Below are positions 1 through 12,795 of a DNA stretch of 64,000 nucleotides, in pieces. Positions within the stretch are counted from its first letter, which is position 1. Each line of letters starts with the position of its first letter. A model generated the notes under the pieces. That model saw nothing but the letters and a program-made list of their open reading frames with translations. It was not told the origin of the DNA and made no database searches. A program made the position numbers and the translations under genes. Location of the stretch: contig NW_022098036.1 of NCBI RefSeq assembly GCF_002288925.2, positions 44,147,093 through 44,211,092 of the forward strand. Reading direction: 5' to 3'. Source of the DNA: Delphinapterus leucas. Taxonomy: Eukaryota > Chordata > Mammalia > Artiodactyla > Monodontidae.

Positions 1-1241
1 TGTCATGCAGATTGAGTAGCTCTCTCTCCTGAGTGTGTGGAGGGCACCGCCAGAGAAAGGAAAGGGAAGAATGAGGCTCTGCCATTGACCATTATGCTCT
101 CAGGTCACTTGAGCCCCAGCAAACTCTCAGTGAAATCCTGACACTGTGGACGACTTCTGTTCTCCTGCTTCCTACTCAAGGCAAAGGCCTTTATGTCCCA
201 GAAGGTTCTCTGCATGCAGAAAAGGCCTAGTGACTTGATTTTGTTGCAAGCCATCAGACCCCGGTGGAAAAACATCTCAAATCCTATTCATCCATGGTAT
301 AGGAGTCCCATCAACCTAATCCCATCTCTGCCCCGGGGGTGACAGCTCCTAAGAAGGAGGTACGTCACTGCTGTGCTCCCTGTAACACATGAAGAAGTGG
401 ACCCAGGCATTCATCACTGAGAGAAAGGCACGGCAGAGTCCTGCAGAGAAACACAAGGGGTTGTGAGACAGTTTTCACAATACTTCAAAGTTTCTCTGTT
501 GGCATAGAAAGCACTACAATATAGTAAAATTTTTGCAAAAGTATCAGAATTGAAAGCTAATACAATTCTCAGTCTTCCATGGATTATGATAAGCCCACTT
601 GAAAATGTTATCAAAGTTAAGGATCCTCTCCCTATATATAAATATACACAGGTTATAGCTTATTTTCAGAGCTGCCAAGAACTTAATCCTTCCTCTAATG
701 CACGGTTTATGACTGCAACCTCATGAAATTTCTTCATGCATCTGAAAAGTAATATGCAGAAAACAGGGAAAAAGAAACGAAAATAGTATAACAGCTTTAT
801 TAGTGCCTTAGCATCTGGGTAATTTTAATTTATTGTTAATTAAAGTTTTACAACACTTTATTTTATTTTAAAAACTTTAATGTAACTTTTTTACAAAGTA
901 AAGGATAAAGAGTAGCATGCGAAGAAATGGGAGTCAAATATATATGCTCCCAATGATCTTAATAGAGATGTGGATAAGGGATTTCATTAACAGTGACTAG
1001 GATTTCATGCCGATCTTCCCACCAAAAACAACCGAAAGAAACCTGTTTAAAATGGCTAAAAACCTTAAAAGCCTTGAAGAAATGCAAATGTAGGAGTGAA
1101 TACCAGGCCCAAACTGAAGGAATAATGGGTGTCCAGTTAGACAGTTACTATTGTTCTGTGGAAATTTGCTGAACCCACAAAATTCGAACTTCTGTTTTAA
1201 CGAGCATATAAAGTGAGAGGTATAGAAATCAAAGAGGGAGG
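1..1241. other. Non-genic AT-rich DNA
   Basis: I see no exon, RNA gene or recognisable repeat in this stretch. Open frames are short and have no family resemblance. Confidence 0.5.
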
Positions 1242-1400
1242 AGATATGGGGATATATGTATATGTATAGCTGATTCACTTTGTTATAAAGCAGAAACTAA
1301 CACACCACTGTAAAGCAATTATACTCCAATAAAGATGTTAAAAAAATAAAAAATGAATAAATTTTAAAAAATAAAAGAAATTAAAAAAAAATCAAATCAA
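1242..1400 (+). mobile_element. L1: L1 3'-end fragment
   Basis: The text GCTGATTCACTTTGTTATAA followed by AAAGCAGAAACTAACACACC and a CAATAAAGATGTTAAAAAAA tail is the terminal 3' UTR of a cetartiodactyl L1, severely 5'-truncated. The same sequence in reverse complement ends the L1 near 14,365-14,430, which confirms the assignment. Confidence 0.8.
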
Positions 1401-2505
1401 AGACCAAGACCCACGCAAGCAGGTCTAGTCAAACCCTCCTCACAATAAGCTGGGAACTGAAAAGTTTACATACTCAAAGTAACAAAGAAGAGTTAATGGG
1501 CAAGTGCTTGCATGTAATTTCATGAAAGATGGAAATAGTACTGGACTTTCATGGACTCTCATACCTTGAACTTCGATTAATGTTGTTATGGACTGTTTGC
1601 TAAAGTACCTGGCAAAATCAAATACAAATGTAGAGGAAATTCACTTAATTCCAGTGTTTGAATTACACCTAAATATTGTTTTTCAAGTATAATGACAAGC
1701 ATATAGTCAAATATAAACAGATCAACAAGCAAGCAAAGATATAAGACACCATGACTAATAAACAATAGATGATAAGAGAAAAATACTTTAATTATTGGGA
1801 CAATACTATTAGTAAAATAAAATATAGATTGCAAAAAAAATTATGCTGAAATAAAAACAAGCTTTAAAAGCACTCCCATGTTATAATTCTAGTTATTACT
1901 TTAAAATGTATATCTCAGAAATTACTAAATTTCCTTGTCAATTGCATTATCATGAACTTTCATCAAATCTTTAACCGTGGTCATTTTTAAGTCTTTTGTC
2001 ATTTACAGAGAGTTCTGTGTGTACTCTGAGGCTTTTGCAAATATGTTCCTATAAAAGGGTTTCATCTTCAAGGAGTTCATGGAAAAGACTCTGACAAGTA
2101 CAGGTTTCTGGTAACTGACTATACTGCTGAACTGAATGAATAAGTATTTTCAGAACCCTAATGGAAAACTGATGAATTCATAAAAGTGCTAACAAAAGAT
2201 CAAGATGAAAAAAACAAATTAATTACACAGGACTGAGTGAACTGATGAGGATGATTATAATCTTTGTGACTTTCTGTTTGAATAATAAAAAAAAAATCTC
2301 ACAAGGACTCAGAGGCAAAAAATATACAAATCAATTTTTACTGCAAAGTAAAGGAGCTGTTACAGTGGAGGATTCCTGGACTGAATGTCAATATTATGAC
2401 ATAGTGTGTTTCATGTTTGGTAATTGCAATCATTATTGCTTTTGTTGTGGTCATCCATTTACAATGCTTGGTGTCAGTTTATTTACCTCTTGTAAAAATA
2501 AAATA

Positions 2506-2508
<3 letters not shown>
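1401..2508. other. Non-genic AT-rich DNA
   Basis: No gene or clear repeat recognised. A-rich runs just after 1,321 belong to the tail of the preceding L1 fragment. Confidence 0.4.

Positions 2509-2550
<42 letters not shown>
2509..2550. repeat. (TG)21 microsatellite
   Basis: An uninterrupted TG dinucleotide run of about 42 bp is followed by a GAG and an A-rich stretch. It produces artificial Cys-Val and Thr-His repeats in conceptual translations. Confidence 0.95.
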
Positions 2551-2552
<2 letters not shown>

Positions 2553-2758
2553 AAAAAAAAAAAAAAGCACTCCGGGGAACATTAACCTTAAAAAAATGAC
2601 ATCTGAAAAAGACCTAAATACAACTTCTAAAAGTGAGAAATATGAAAACACCAAAATTAAAGTCACAGTGAATAAAGTTAATAACAGATTAGACAAAGAT
2701 GAAAATAGAATTACTAACCTGAAATAGCTCAGAAAGAATTGTCAAGAATAGAGCACAG

Positions 2759-2964
2759 GGCTTCCCTGGTGGTGCAGTGATTGAGAGTCCGCCTGCCGAT
2801 GCAGGGGACATGGGTTCGTGCCCCGGTCCAGGAGGATCCCACATGCTGCAGAGCGGCTGGGCCTGTGAGCCATGGCCACTGAGCCTGCGCGTCCGGAGCC
2901 TATGCTCCGCAACGGGAGAGGCCACAACAGTGAGAGGCCCGCGTACCAAAAAAAAAAAAAAAAA
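2759..2964 (+). mobile_element. CHR-2 SINE with intact target-site duplication
   Basis: A full-length tRNA-derived SINE runs from GGCTTCCCTGGTGGTGCAG to AGAGGCCCGCGTACC plus a poly(A) tail. It is bracketed by a perfect 15-bp target-site duplication, AAGAATAGAGCACAG, at 2744-2758 and 2965-2979. The perfect duplication implies a fairly recent insertion. Confidence 0.93.
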
Positions 2965-2979
2965 AAGAATAGAGCACAG

Positions 2980-4161
2980 ACAGGCATAAAGATAAAAATA
3001 TAGAAAACAGTAGAATTAGAAGGTTGAACGTATGTTGAATTAAAGTTCTAGAAGAAGAGAGAGAGAATAGGGGGGAAAAGTAATATATAGTGAGATAGCG
3101 GTTGAGATTTTGTTAAAACTGATGACAAAAATGCAGTTAGAGGTTAAAAAAATACCAATAAATCTCAAGCAGAATACAGAAAAGAAATCTATACCTAGAA
3201 ATCAATATTATAAAGAAATAGCAGAAATCTTAAGGACGAGTAGAGTAAAATAGATTACACACTTTCAAATGAATGGCAGAGCAAAGGGAGAATTTTCAAC
3301 AGCAGCAGTGAGTGGATGCTACTCAGGAAGAAATGTCTTCATAGTCGTTCGAGAAGATTTTAAAGTACATCTTATAAATTGATTAGTAATGTTATAGAAG
3401 TTATGAACAGCTGATGAAAAAACGAACACATATAGAGCATCTTACCCAACAAAGGCAGATTACACACTTTACAAGCACATATAGATGTTGACCATAGATT
3501 AGGCCATAGAGTAGGTCTCAAAAATGTTTAAAGGATTAAAATGATGCATCATTTTTCATAGACCACAATGAGTTTAAGTTAGAATTTCATTACAAGAATA
3601 TGAGCAGAAAATCCTTATATTTTTAAAACAAAATAGACTGCTAAATACAGAGGATCCTTGAACAACAGGCATTTGAAATGGACAGTTCCACTTACACATG
3701 GCTTTTTCTCAGTAGTAAACACTAGAGTACTACACTACCCATTGTTGGTAGCAGAACCACAGAACAGAGGACCAACTATAAGTTATACTTGGATTTTCCA
3801 CTAGGTGAAGTGCCGATGCCCCTAAACTCCCACACTGTTCAAGGGCCAAATGAATCATGAGTAAAAACATAATGGAAACAAAAAATGAGTTCAAAATGAT
3901 TAATAATGATGAAAATAATTTATAGTAAAATTTGTTGAGCATATGTGAATAAAGATGAAACTTGACTATTTAACACTATGCCTCAAATTAATTAATTTAA
4001 AGGTAAAAACTTAAAACTTTGGATATAGGAGAATTTCTTTATACACTTAACATTGGGAAAACAATTTTATACAAAGCACTAACCATCAATAATAATGCAT
4101 AAATTGATCTACATTAAATGTTTGTTGTGTATATATGAATAAAGATGAAATTCTGATTACA
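2980..4161. other. L1: AT-rich DNA, probable ancient L1 remnants
   Basis: About 3,420-3,620 contains wording reminiscent of an old plus-strand L1 endonuclease region (a degenerate 'thought to be ACATATAGA...AGGCCATAGAGTAGGTCTCAA' pattern). The rest shows no gene. The call is weak because divergence is high and no alignment was run. Confidence 0.35.
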
Positions 4162-7100
4162 CAGGACACTTTTTTTTGAATTATTGAATTTTATTTTATT
4201 TATTTTTTTATACAGCAGGTTATTAGTTATCCATTTAATACATATTAAGGTATATATGTCAATCCCAATCTACCCATTCATCACACCACCGACCCCTGCC
4301 ACTTTCACCCCTTGGTGTCCATACGTTTGTTCTCTACATCTGTGTCTCAATTTCTGTCCTGCAAACCGGTCATCTGTACCATTTTTCTAGGTTCCATATA
4401 TATGCGTTAATATACGATATTTGTTTTTCACTTTCTGACTTACTTCACTCTGTATGACAGTATCTAGATTCATCCATATCTCTGCAAATGACCCAATTTC
4501 GTTCCTTTTTATGGCTGAGTCATATTCCATTGTATATATGTACCACAACTTCTTTATACATTCGTCTGTCGATGGGCATTTAGGTTGCTTCCATGACCTG
4601 GCTATTGTAAATAGTGCTGCAATGAACATTGGGGTGCATGTGTCTTTTTAATTATGGTTTTCTCTGGGTATATGCCCAGGAGTGGGATTGCTGGGTCATA
4701 TGGTAATTCTATTTTTAGTTCTTTAAGGAACCTCCATACAGTTCTCCATAGTGGCTGTATCAATTTACATTCCCACCAACAATGCAAGAGGGTTCCCTTT
4801 TCTCCACACCCTCTCCAGCATTTGTTGTTTGTAGATTTTCTGATGATAGCCATTCTGACTGGTATAAGGTGATACCTTACTGTAATTTTGATTTGCATTT
4901 CCCTAACAATTAGTGATGTTGAGCAGCTTTTCATGTGCTTCTTGGCCATCTGTATGTCTCTTTTGGAGAAATGTCTATTTAGGTCTTTTGCCCATTTTTT
5001 GATTAGGTTGTTTGTTTTTTTAATATTGAGCTGCATGATCTGTTTATATATTTTGGAGATCGATCCTTTGTCCGTTGATTCATTTGCAAATATTTTCTCC
5101 TATTCTGAGGGTTGTCTTTTCATCTTGTTTGTAGTTTCCTTTGCTTTGCAAAAGCTTTTAAGTTTCATTAGGTCCCATTTGTTTATTTTTGTTTTTATTT
5201 CCATTACACTAGGAGGTGGATCAAAAAAGATCTTGCTGTGATTTATGTCAAACAGTGTTCTTCCTATGTTTTTCTCTAAGAGTTTTTCAGTGTCCAGTCT
5301 TATGTTTAGGTCTCTAATCCATTTTGAGTTTATTTTTGTATATGGTATTAGGGAGTGTTCTAATTTCATTCTTTTACATGTAGCTGTCCAGTTTTCCCAG
5401 CATCACTTATTGAAGAGGCTGGCTTTTCTCCACTGTATATCCTTGCCTCCTTTATCATAGATTAGTTGACCATAGGTGCGTGGGTTTACCTCTGGGCTTT
5501 CTATCTTCTTCCATTGATCTACGTTTCTGTTTTTGTGCCAGCACCATATTGTCTTGATTACTGTAGCTTTGTAGTATAGTCTGAAGTCAGGGAGTCTGAT
5601 TCCTCCAGCTCCATATTTTTCCCTCAAGACTGCTTTGGCTACTGGGTGCCTTTTGTGTCTCTATACAAATTTTAAGATTTTTGTTATAGTTCTGTAAAAA
5701 ATGCCATTGATAATTTGATAGGGATTGCATTGAATCTGTAGATTGCTTGGGTAGTATAGTCATTTTCACAATATTGATTCTTTCAGTCCAAGAACATGGT
5801 ATATCTCTCCATCTGTTTGTATCATCTTTAATTTCTTTCATCAGTATCTTATACTTTTCTGCATACAGGTCTTTTGTCTCCTTAGGTAGATTTATTCCTA
5901 GGTATTTTATTCTTTTTGTTGCAATGGTAAATGAGAGTGTTTCCTTAATTTCTCCTTCAGATTTTTCATCATTAGTGTATAGGAATGCAAGAGATTGCTG
6001 TGCATTAATTTTGTAACCTGCAACTTACCAAATTCATTGATTAGCTCTAGTAGTTTTCTGGAGGCATCTTTAGGGTTCTCTATGTATAGTATCATGTCAT
6101 CTACAAACAGTGACAGTTTTACTTCTTCTTTTCCAATTTGTATTCCTTTTATTTCTTCTTCTCCTCTGATTGCCATAGGTAGGACTTCCAAAACTATGTT
6201 GAATAATAGTGGTGAGAGTGGACATCCTTGTCTTGTTCCTGATCTTAGAGGAAATGCTTTCAGTTTTTCACCATTGAGAATGATGTTTGCTGTGGGTTTG
6301 TCGTATATGGTCTATATTATGTTGAGGTAGGTTCCCTCTATGCCCACTTTCTGGAGAGTTTTTATCATAAAAGGGTGTTGAATTGTGTCAAAAGCTTTTT
6401 CTGCATCTTTTGAGATGGTCATATGGTTTTTATCCTTCAATTTGTTAACGTGGTGTATCACATTGATTGATTTGTGTATATGGAAGAATCCTTGCATCCC
6501 TGGGATAAATCCCACTTGATCATGGTGTATGATCCTTTTAATGTGTTGTTGGATTCAGTTTGCTAGTATTTTGTTGAGGATTTTTACTTCTATATTCATC
6601 AGTGATATTGGTCTGTAATTTTCTTTTTTTGTAGTATCTCTGTCTGGTTTTGGTGTCAGGGTGATGGTGGCCCCAGAGAATGAGTCTGGGAGTGTTCCTT
6701 CCTCTGCAATTTTTTGGAAGAGTTTGGGAAGGATGGGTATTAGCTCTTCTGTAAATATTTGATATAATTCACCTGTGAAGCCATCTGGTCCTGGGATTTT
6801 GTTTGTTGGAAGAATTTTTTTTTTTTTTTTGGCGGTACACAGGCCTCTCACTGCTGTGGCCTCTCCCGCTGCGGAGCACAGGCTCAGTGGCCATGGCTCA
6901 CGGGCCCAGCCGCTCCACGGCACGTGGGATCTTCCCGGACCGGGGCACGAACCCGTGTCCCCTGCATCGGCAGGCGGACTCTCAACCACTGCACCACCAG
7001 GGAAGCCCTGTTGGAAGAATTTTAATCACAGTGTCAATTTCATTACTTGTGATTGATCTGTTCATATTTTCTATTTTTTCCTGGTTCAGTCTTGGAAGGT

Positions 7101-9492
7101 TATACTTTCTAAGGATTTGTCCATTTCTTCCAGGTTGTCAATTTTATTGGCATAGCATTGCTTGTAATAGTCTCTTAGGATGCTTTGTATTTCTGCAGTG
7201 TCTGTTGTAACTTCTCCTTTTTCATTTCTAATTTTATTGATTTGAGTCCTCTCCCTCTTTTTCTTGATGAGTCTGGCTAATGGTTTATCAATTTTGTTTA
7301 TCTTCTCAAAGAACCAGCTTTTAGTTTTATTGATCTTTGCTATTGTTTTCTTGGTTTCTGTTTCATTAATTTCTGCTCTGATCTTTATGATTTCTTTCCT
7401 TCTGCTAACTTTGGGTTTTGTTTGTTCTTCTTTCTCTAATTCCTTTAGGTGTAAGGTTCATTTGAGATTGTTCATTTGAGATTGTTCATTTGAGATTTTT
7501 CTTATTTCTTGAGGTAGGGTTGTATTGCTGTAAACTTCCCTCTTAGAACTGCTTTTGCTGCATGCCATAGGTTTTGGATTGTCCTGTTTTCATTGTCATT
7601 TGTCTCCAGGTGTTTTTTGATTTCCTCTTTGATTTCTTCAGTGATCTCTTGGTTATTTTGTAACGTATTGTATAGCCTCTATGTGTTTGTGTTTTTTACT
7701 TTTTTTTTCCCCTGTAATTGATTTCTAATCTCAAAGCATTGTGGTCAGAAAAGATGCTTGATATAATTTCAGTTTTTTTATTTACTGAAGATTGATTTGT
7801 GACCCAAGATGTGATCTATCCTGGAGAATGTTCTGTGTGCACTTGAGAAAAAAGTGTAATCTGTTGTTTTTGGATGGAATGTCCTATATATATCAATTAA
7901 ATTTATCTGGTCTATTGTGTCATTTAAAGCTTGTGTTTCCTTATTAATTTTCTATTTGGATGATCTGTCCATTGGTGTCAGTGAGGTGTTTAAATCCCCC
8001 GCTATTATTGCGTTACTCTCGATTTCCTCTTTTATAGCTGTTAGCAGTTGCCTTAGGTATTGAAGTGCTCCTATGTTGTGTGCATATATATTTATAATTG
8101 TTATATCTTCTTCTTGGATTGATCCCTTGAACATTATGTAGTGTCCTTTGTTGTCTCTTGTAACATTCTTTATTTTAAAGTCTATTTTATCTGATATGAG
8201 TATTGCTACTCCAGCTTTATTTTGATTTCCATTTGCATGGAATATCTTTTTCCATCCTCTCACTTTCAGTCTGAATGTGTCCCTAGGTCTGAAGTGGGTC
8301 TCTTGTAGACAGCATGTATATGGGTCTTGTTTTTGTATGCATTCAGCAAGCCTGTGTCTTTTGATTGGAGCGGTTAATCCATTCACGTTTAGGGTAATTA
8401 TCGATATGTATGTTCCCATTACCATTTTCTTAATTGTTTTGGGTTTGTTTCTGTAGGTCCTTTTCTTCTCTGTGTTTCCCACTTACAGAAGTTCTTTTAG
8501 CATTTGCTGTAGAGCTGGTTTGGTGGTGCAAGTTCTCTTAGCTTTTGCTTGTCTGTAAAGCTTTTGATTTCTCCATCAAATCTGAATGAGATCCCTGCTG
8601 GGTAGAGTAATCTTGGTTGTAGGTTTTTCCCTTTCATCACTTTCAGTATGTCATGCCACTCTCTTCTGACTTGTAGGGTTTCTGCTGAGAAATCAGCTGT
8701 TAACCTTATGGGAGTTCCCTTGTATGTTATTTGTCATTTTTCCCTTGCTTCTTTCAATAATTTTTCTTTGTCTTAATTTTTGCCAATTTGATTACTATGT
8801 GTCTTGGTGTGTTTCTCCTTGGGTTTATCCTGTATGGGACTCTCTGCACTTCCTGGACTTGGGTGGCTCTTTCCTTTCCCAAGTTAGGGAAGTTTTCGAC
8901 TATAATCTCTTCAAATATTTTCTCGGGTCCTTTCTCTCTCTCTTCTCCTTCTGGCACCCCTATAATGTGAATGTTTTTGTGTTTAACATTGTCCTAGAGA
9001 TCTCTTAGGCTGTCTTCATTTCTTTTCATTCTTTTTTCTTTATTCTGTTCTGCAGCCGTGAATTCCACCATTCTGTCTTCCAGGTCACTTATCCGTTCTT
9101 CTCCCTCAGTTATTCTGCTATTGATTCCTTCTAGTGTAGTTTTCATTTCAGTTATTGTATTGTTCATCTCTGTTTATTTGTTCTTTAATTCTTCTAGGTC
9201 TTTGTTAAACATTTCTTTCATCTTCTCGATCTTTGCCTCCATTCTTTTTCCAAGGTCCTGGATCATCTTCACTATCATTATTCTGAATTCTTTTTCTGGA
9301 AGGTTGCCTATCTTCACTTCATTTACTTGTTTTCCTGAGGTTTTGTCTTGTTTCTTCATCTGATACATAGCCCTCTGCCTTTTCATCTTGTCTATCTTCC
9401 TGTGGTTGTGGGTTTTTTCCCACAGGCTGCAGGATTGTAGTTCTTCTTGCTTCTGTTGTCTGCCCTCTGGTGGATGAGGCTATCCAAGTCAC
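4162..9492 (-). mobile_element. L1: L1 element A, 5'-truncated in ORF1, minus strand
   Basis: Read on the minus strand this is a LINE-1 missing its 5' UTR. ORF1 pieces lie at about 8,500-9,490. ORF2 runs from the endonuclease start (ISIITLNVNGLTAPIKRHRL, near 8,400) through reverse transcriptase to the C-terminal part ([20 protein letters not shown], near 4,790), and the 3' end is at about 4,170. ORF2 is broken by many stops and frameshifts, and the reverse-transcriptase active-site motif near 6,100 reads FVDD where active L1s have FADD. A CHR-2 SINE sits within it at 6,819-7,008. The element is clearly dead and older than element C to its right, since its reading frames are more fragmented. 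Confidence 0.92.
6819..7008 (-). mobile_element. CHR-2 SINE inside L1 element A
   Basis: A minus-strand CHR-2 starts with its poly(T) and ends in CACCACCAGGGAAGCCC. It is flanked by the duplicated L1 sequence TGTTGGAAGAATTTT at 6804-6818 and from 7009. It lacks the short CCGGACGCGC block seen in most copies here, so it is a deletion variant. Confidence 0.92.
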
Positions 9493-9640
9493 TATTGACA
9501 TAGTGAAAAGTAAAGCCACAGGGTGGGAGAATTAAGAAAGGGTTTATGGGAGACATATGTTTATATATAAATCATATCTATGTTACATTACAGGTCACTG
9601 GGAAGCCAATAATTTTGAAATTATACATGGAATTGACAAA
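9493..9640. other. Non-L1 spacer between L1 A and L1 B
   Basis: About 150 bp, including ACATATGTTTATATATAAAT, match neither neighbouring L1. L1-like text resumes at ATTGACAAATAAGAGAATTG, which corresponds to the ORF2 endonuclease region. It may be original target DNA between two events. Confidence 0.5.
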
Positions 9641-12600
9641 TAAGAGAATTGCTACTACAGCTTTCTTTTGGTTTCCATTTGCATGGAATATCTTTTTCCA
9701 TCCCCTCACTTTCAGTCTGTATGTGTCTCTAGGTCTGAAGTGGGTCTCTTGTTGACAGCATATATATGGGTCTTCTTTATGTATCCATTCAGCCAATCTG
9801 TGTCTTTTGGTGGGAGCATTTAATCCATTTACATTTAAGGTAATTATCGATATGTATGTTCCTGTTTCCATTTTCTTAATTGTTTTGGGTTTGTTATTAT
9901 AGATCTTTTCCTTCTCTTGTGTTTCTTGCCTAGAGAAGATCCTTTTGCATTTGTTGTAAAGCTGGTTTGGTGGTGCTGAACTCCCTCAGCTTTTGCTTGG
10001 CTGTAAAGGTTTTAATTTCTCCATCATATCTGAATGAGATCCTTGCTGGGTAGAGTAGTCTTTGTTGCAGGTTTTTCTCCTTCATCACTTTCAATATGTC
10101 CTGCCACTCCCTTCTGGCTTGCAGAGTTTCTGCTGAAAGATCAGCTGTTAACCTTATGGGGATTCCCTTGTGTGTTATTTGTTGTTTTTCCCTTGCTTTT
10201 TTTAATATGTTTTCTTTGTATTTAATTTTTGACAATTTGATTAATATGTGTCTTGGCGTGTTTCTCCTTGGATTTATCCTGTATGGGGCTCTCTGTGCTT
10301 CCTGGACTTGATTAACTATTTCCTTTCCCATATTAGGGAAGTTTTCAACTATAATCTCTTCAAATATTTTCCCAGTCTCTTTTTCTCTTCTTCTTCTGGA
10401 ACCGCTATAATTCGAATGTTGGTGCATTTAATGTTGTCCCAGAGGTCTCTGAGACTGTCCTCATTTCTTTTCATTCTTTCTTCTTTATTCTGCTCAGCAG
10501 TAGTTATTTCCACTATTTTATCTTCCAGATCACTTATCCATTCTTCTGCCTCAGTTATTCTGCTATTGATCCCTTCCAGAGTATTTTTAATTTCATATAT
10601 TTTGTTCTTCATCATTGCTTGTTTCATCTTTAGTTCTTCTAGTTCCTTGTTAAATGTTTCTTGCATTTTATCTATTCTATTTCCAAGATTTTGGATCATC
10701 TTTACGATCATTATTCTGAATTCCTTTTCAGGTAGACTGCCTATTTCCTCTTCATTTGTTAGGTCTGGTGGGTTTTTATCTTGCTCCTTCATCTGCTGTG
10801 TGTTTTTCTGTCTTCTCATTTTGCTTATCTTACTGTGTTTGGGGTCTCCTTTTTGCAGGCTGCAGGTTTGTAGTTCCCGTTGTTTTTGGTGTCTGTCCCC
10901 AGTGGCTAAAGTTGGTTCAGTGGGTTGTGTATGCTTCCTGGTGGAGGGGACTGGTGCCTGTGTTCTGGTGGATGAGGCTGGATCTTGTCTTTCTGGTGGG
11001 CAGGTCCATGTCTGGTGGTGTGTTTTTGAGTGTCTGTGGACTTATTATAATTTTAGGCAGCCTCTCTGCTAATAGGTGGCGTTGTGTTCCTGTCCTGCTA
11101 GTTGTTTGGCATAGGGTGTCCAGCACTGTAGCTTTCTGGTCGTTGAGTGAAGCTGGGTGTTGGTGTTGAAACGGAAATCTCTCGGAGATTTTCACCGTTT
11201 GATATTACGTGGAGCTGGGAGGTCTCTTGTGGACCAGTGTCCTGAAGTTGGCTCTCCCACCTCAGAGGCACAGCACTAACTCTTGGTTGCAGCAACAAGA
11301 GCCTTTCATCCACACGGCTTAGAATAAAAGGGAGAAAAGTAGAAAGAAAGAAAGAGGATAAAAGAAAATAAAATATAGTAAGGTAAAATAAAGTTATTAA
11401 AATAAAAAAGAATTATTAAGAAAAAAAACTTGTTTTAAGTAAAAACAAAAAACAAAAAAAACAGATGGATAGAACCCTAGGACAAATGGTGAAAGCAAAG
11501 CTATACAGACAAAATCTCACACAGAAGCATACACATACACACTCACAAAAAGAGGAAAGGAGGAAAAAATAATAAATCTTGCTCTCAAAGTCCACCTCCT
11601 CAATTTGGGATTATTCGTTGTCTATTAAGGTATTCCGCAGATGCAGCGTACATCAAGTTGATTGTGGAGATTTAATCCACTGCCCCTGAGGCTGCTGGGA
11701 GAGATTTCCCTTTCTCTTCTTTGTTCGCACAGCTCCCGGGGTTCAGCTTTGGATTTGGCCCCACCTCTGTGTGTAGGTCGCCAGAGGGCGTCGTTTCTTC
11801 ACTCAGACAGGACAGGGTTAAAGGAACTGCTGATTCGGGGACTCTGGCTCACTCAGGCTGGGGGGAGGGAGGGGTACGGAGTACGGGGCGAGCCTGCGGC
11901 GGCAGAGGCCTACATGACGTTGCACCTGCCTGAGGCGTGCTGTGCGTTCTCCCGGGGAAATTGTCCCTGGATCCCAGGACCCTGGCAGTGGCGGGCTGCA
12001 CAGGCTCCCCGGAAGGGGGGTGTGGATAGTGACCTGTGCTCACACACAGGCGTCTTGGTGGCGGCAGCAGCAGCCTTAGCGTCTCCTGCCCGTCTCTGGG
12101 GTCTGCGCTTTTAGCCACGGCTCACGCCCGTCTCTAGAGCTCCTTTAAGCAGCGCTCTTAATCCCCTCTCCTCGCACACCAGGAAACAAAGAGGGAAGAA
12201 AAGGTCTCTTGCCTCTTCAGCAGGTCCAGACTTTTTCCCGGACTCCCTCCCAGCTAGCCATGGTGCACTAACCCCCTGCAGCCTGTGTACACGCCACCAA
12301 CCCCAGTCCTCTCCCTGCGCTCCAACCGAAGCCTGAGCCTCAGCTCCCAGCCCCGCCCACCCCAGCGGGTGAGCAGACAAGCCTTTCGGGCTGGTGAGTG
12401 CTGGTCAGCACCGATCCTCTGTGCGGGAATCTCTCCGCCTTGCCCTCTGCACCCCTGTTGCTGTGCTCTCCTCCGCAGGTGCAAAACTTCCCCCCACTGC
12501 CACCCACAGTCTCCGCCCATGAAGGGGCTTCCTGGTGTGTGGAAATCTTTCCGCATTCACAGCTCCCTCCCACTGGTGCAGGTCCCGTCCCTATTCTTTT

Positions 12601-12790
12601 GTCTCTGTTTATTCTTTTTTCTTTTGCCCTACCCAGGTACGTGGGGAGTTTCTTGCCTTTTGGGAGGTCTGAGGTCTTCTGCCAGCGTTCAGTGGGTGTT
12701 CTGTAGGAGTTGTTCCACGTGTAGATGTATTTCTGATGTATCTGTGGGAAGGAAGGTGATCTCCGCGTCTTACCCTTCCACCATCTTCCA
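9641..12790 (-). mobile_element. L1: L1 element B: 5' UTR, ORF1 and start of ORF2, minus strand
   Basis: On the minus strand this holds a complete-looking L1 5' part. The 5' UTR is GC-rich and spans about 10,840-12,790. ORF1 covers about 9,930-10,819; its N-terminal coiled-coil part is open in a 156-residue frame (10,349-10,819), and the C-terminal part lies at 9,930-10,427 in another frame. Only about the first 75-80 codons of ORF2 remain (ISIITLNVNGLNAPTKRHRL near 9,850). The rest of ORF2 and the 3' UTR are missing, which an ordinary insertion does not explain, because L1 truncation normally removes the 5' end. A rearrangement or deletion is therefore likely. Confidence 0.85.
12775..12790 (-). 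promoter_or_regulatory. L1 B 5' end with YY1-like site
   Basis: On the minus strand the first bases of the element contain AAGATGG, like the YY1 site that positions initiation at the start of active mammalian L1s. This is inference from family knowledge. Confidence 0.4.
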
Positions 12791-12795
12791 AGTGA

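Noticed and set aside
2245..2727. 160-codon open frame with a long Cys-Val repeat
   Set aside because: The repeat is translation of the TG microsatellite and the flanks show no domain; there is no exon structure.
2777..2989. Many frames starting [19 protein letters not shown] or similar, repeated across the window
   Set aside because: These are conceptual translations of CHR-1/CHR-2 SINEs in either strand, not a protein family.
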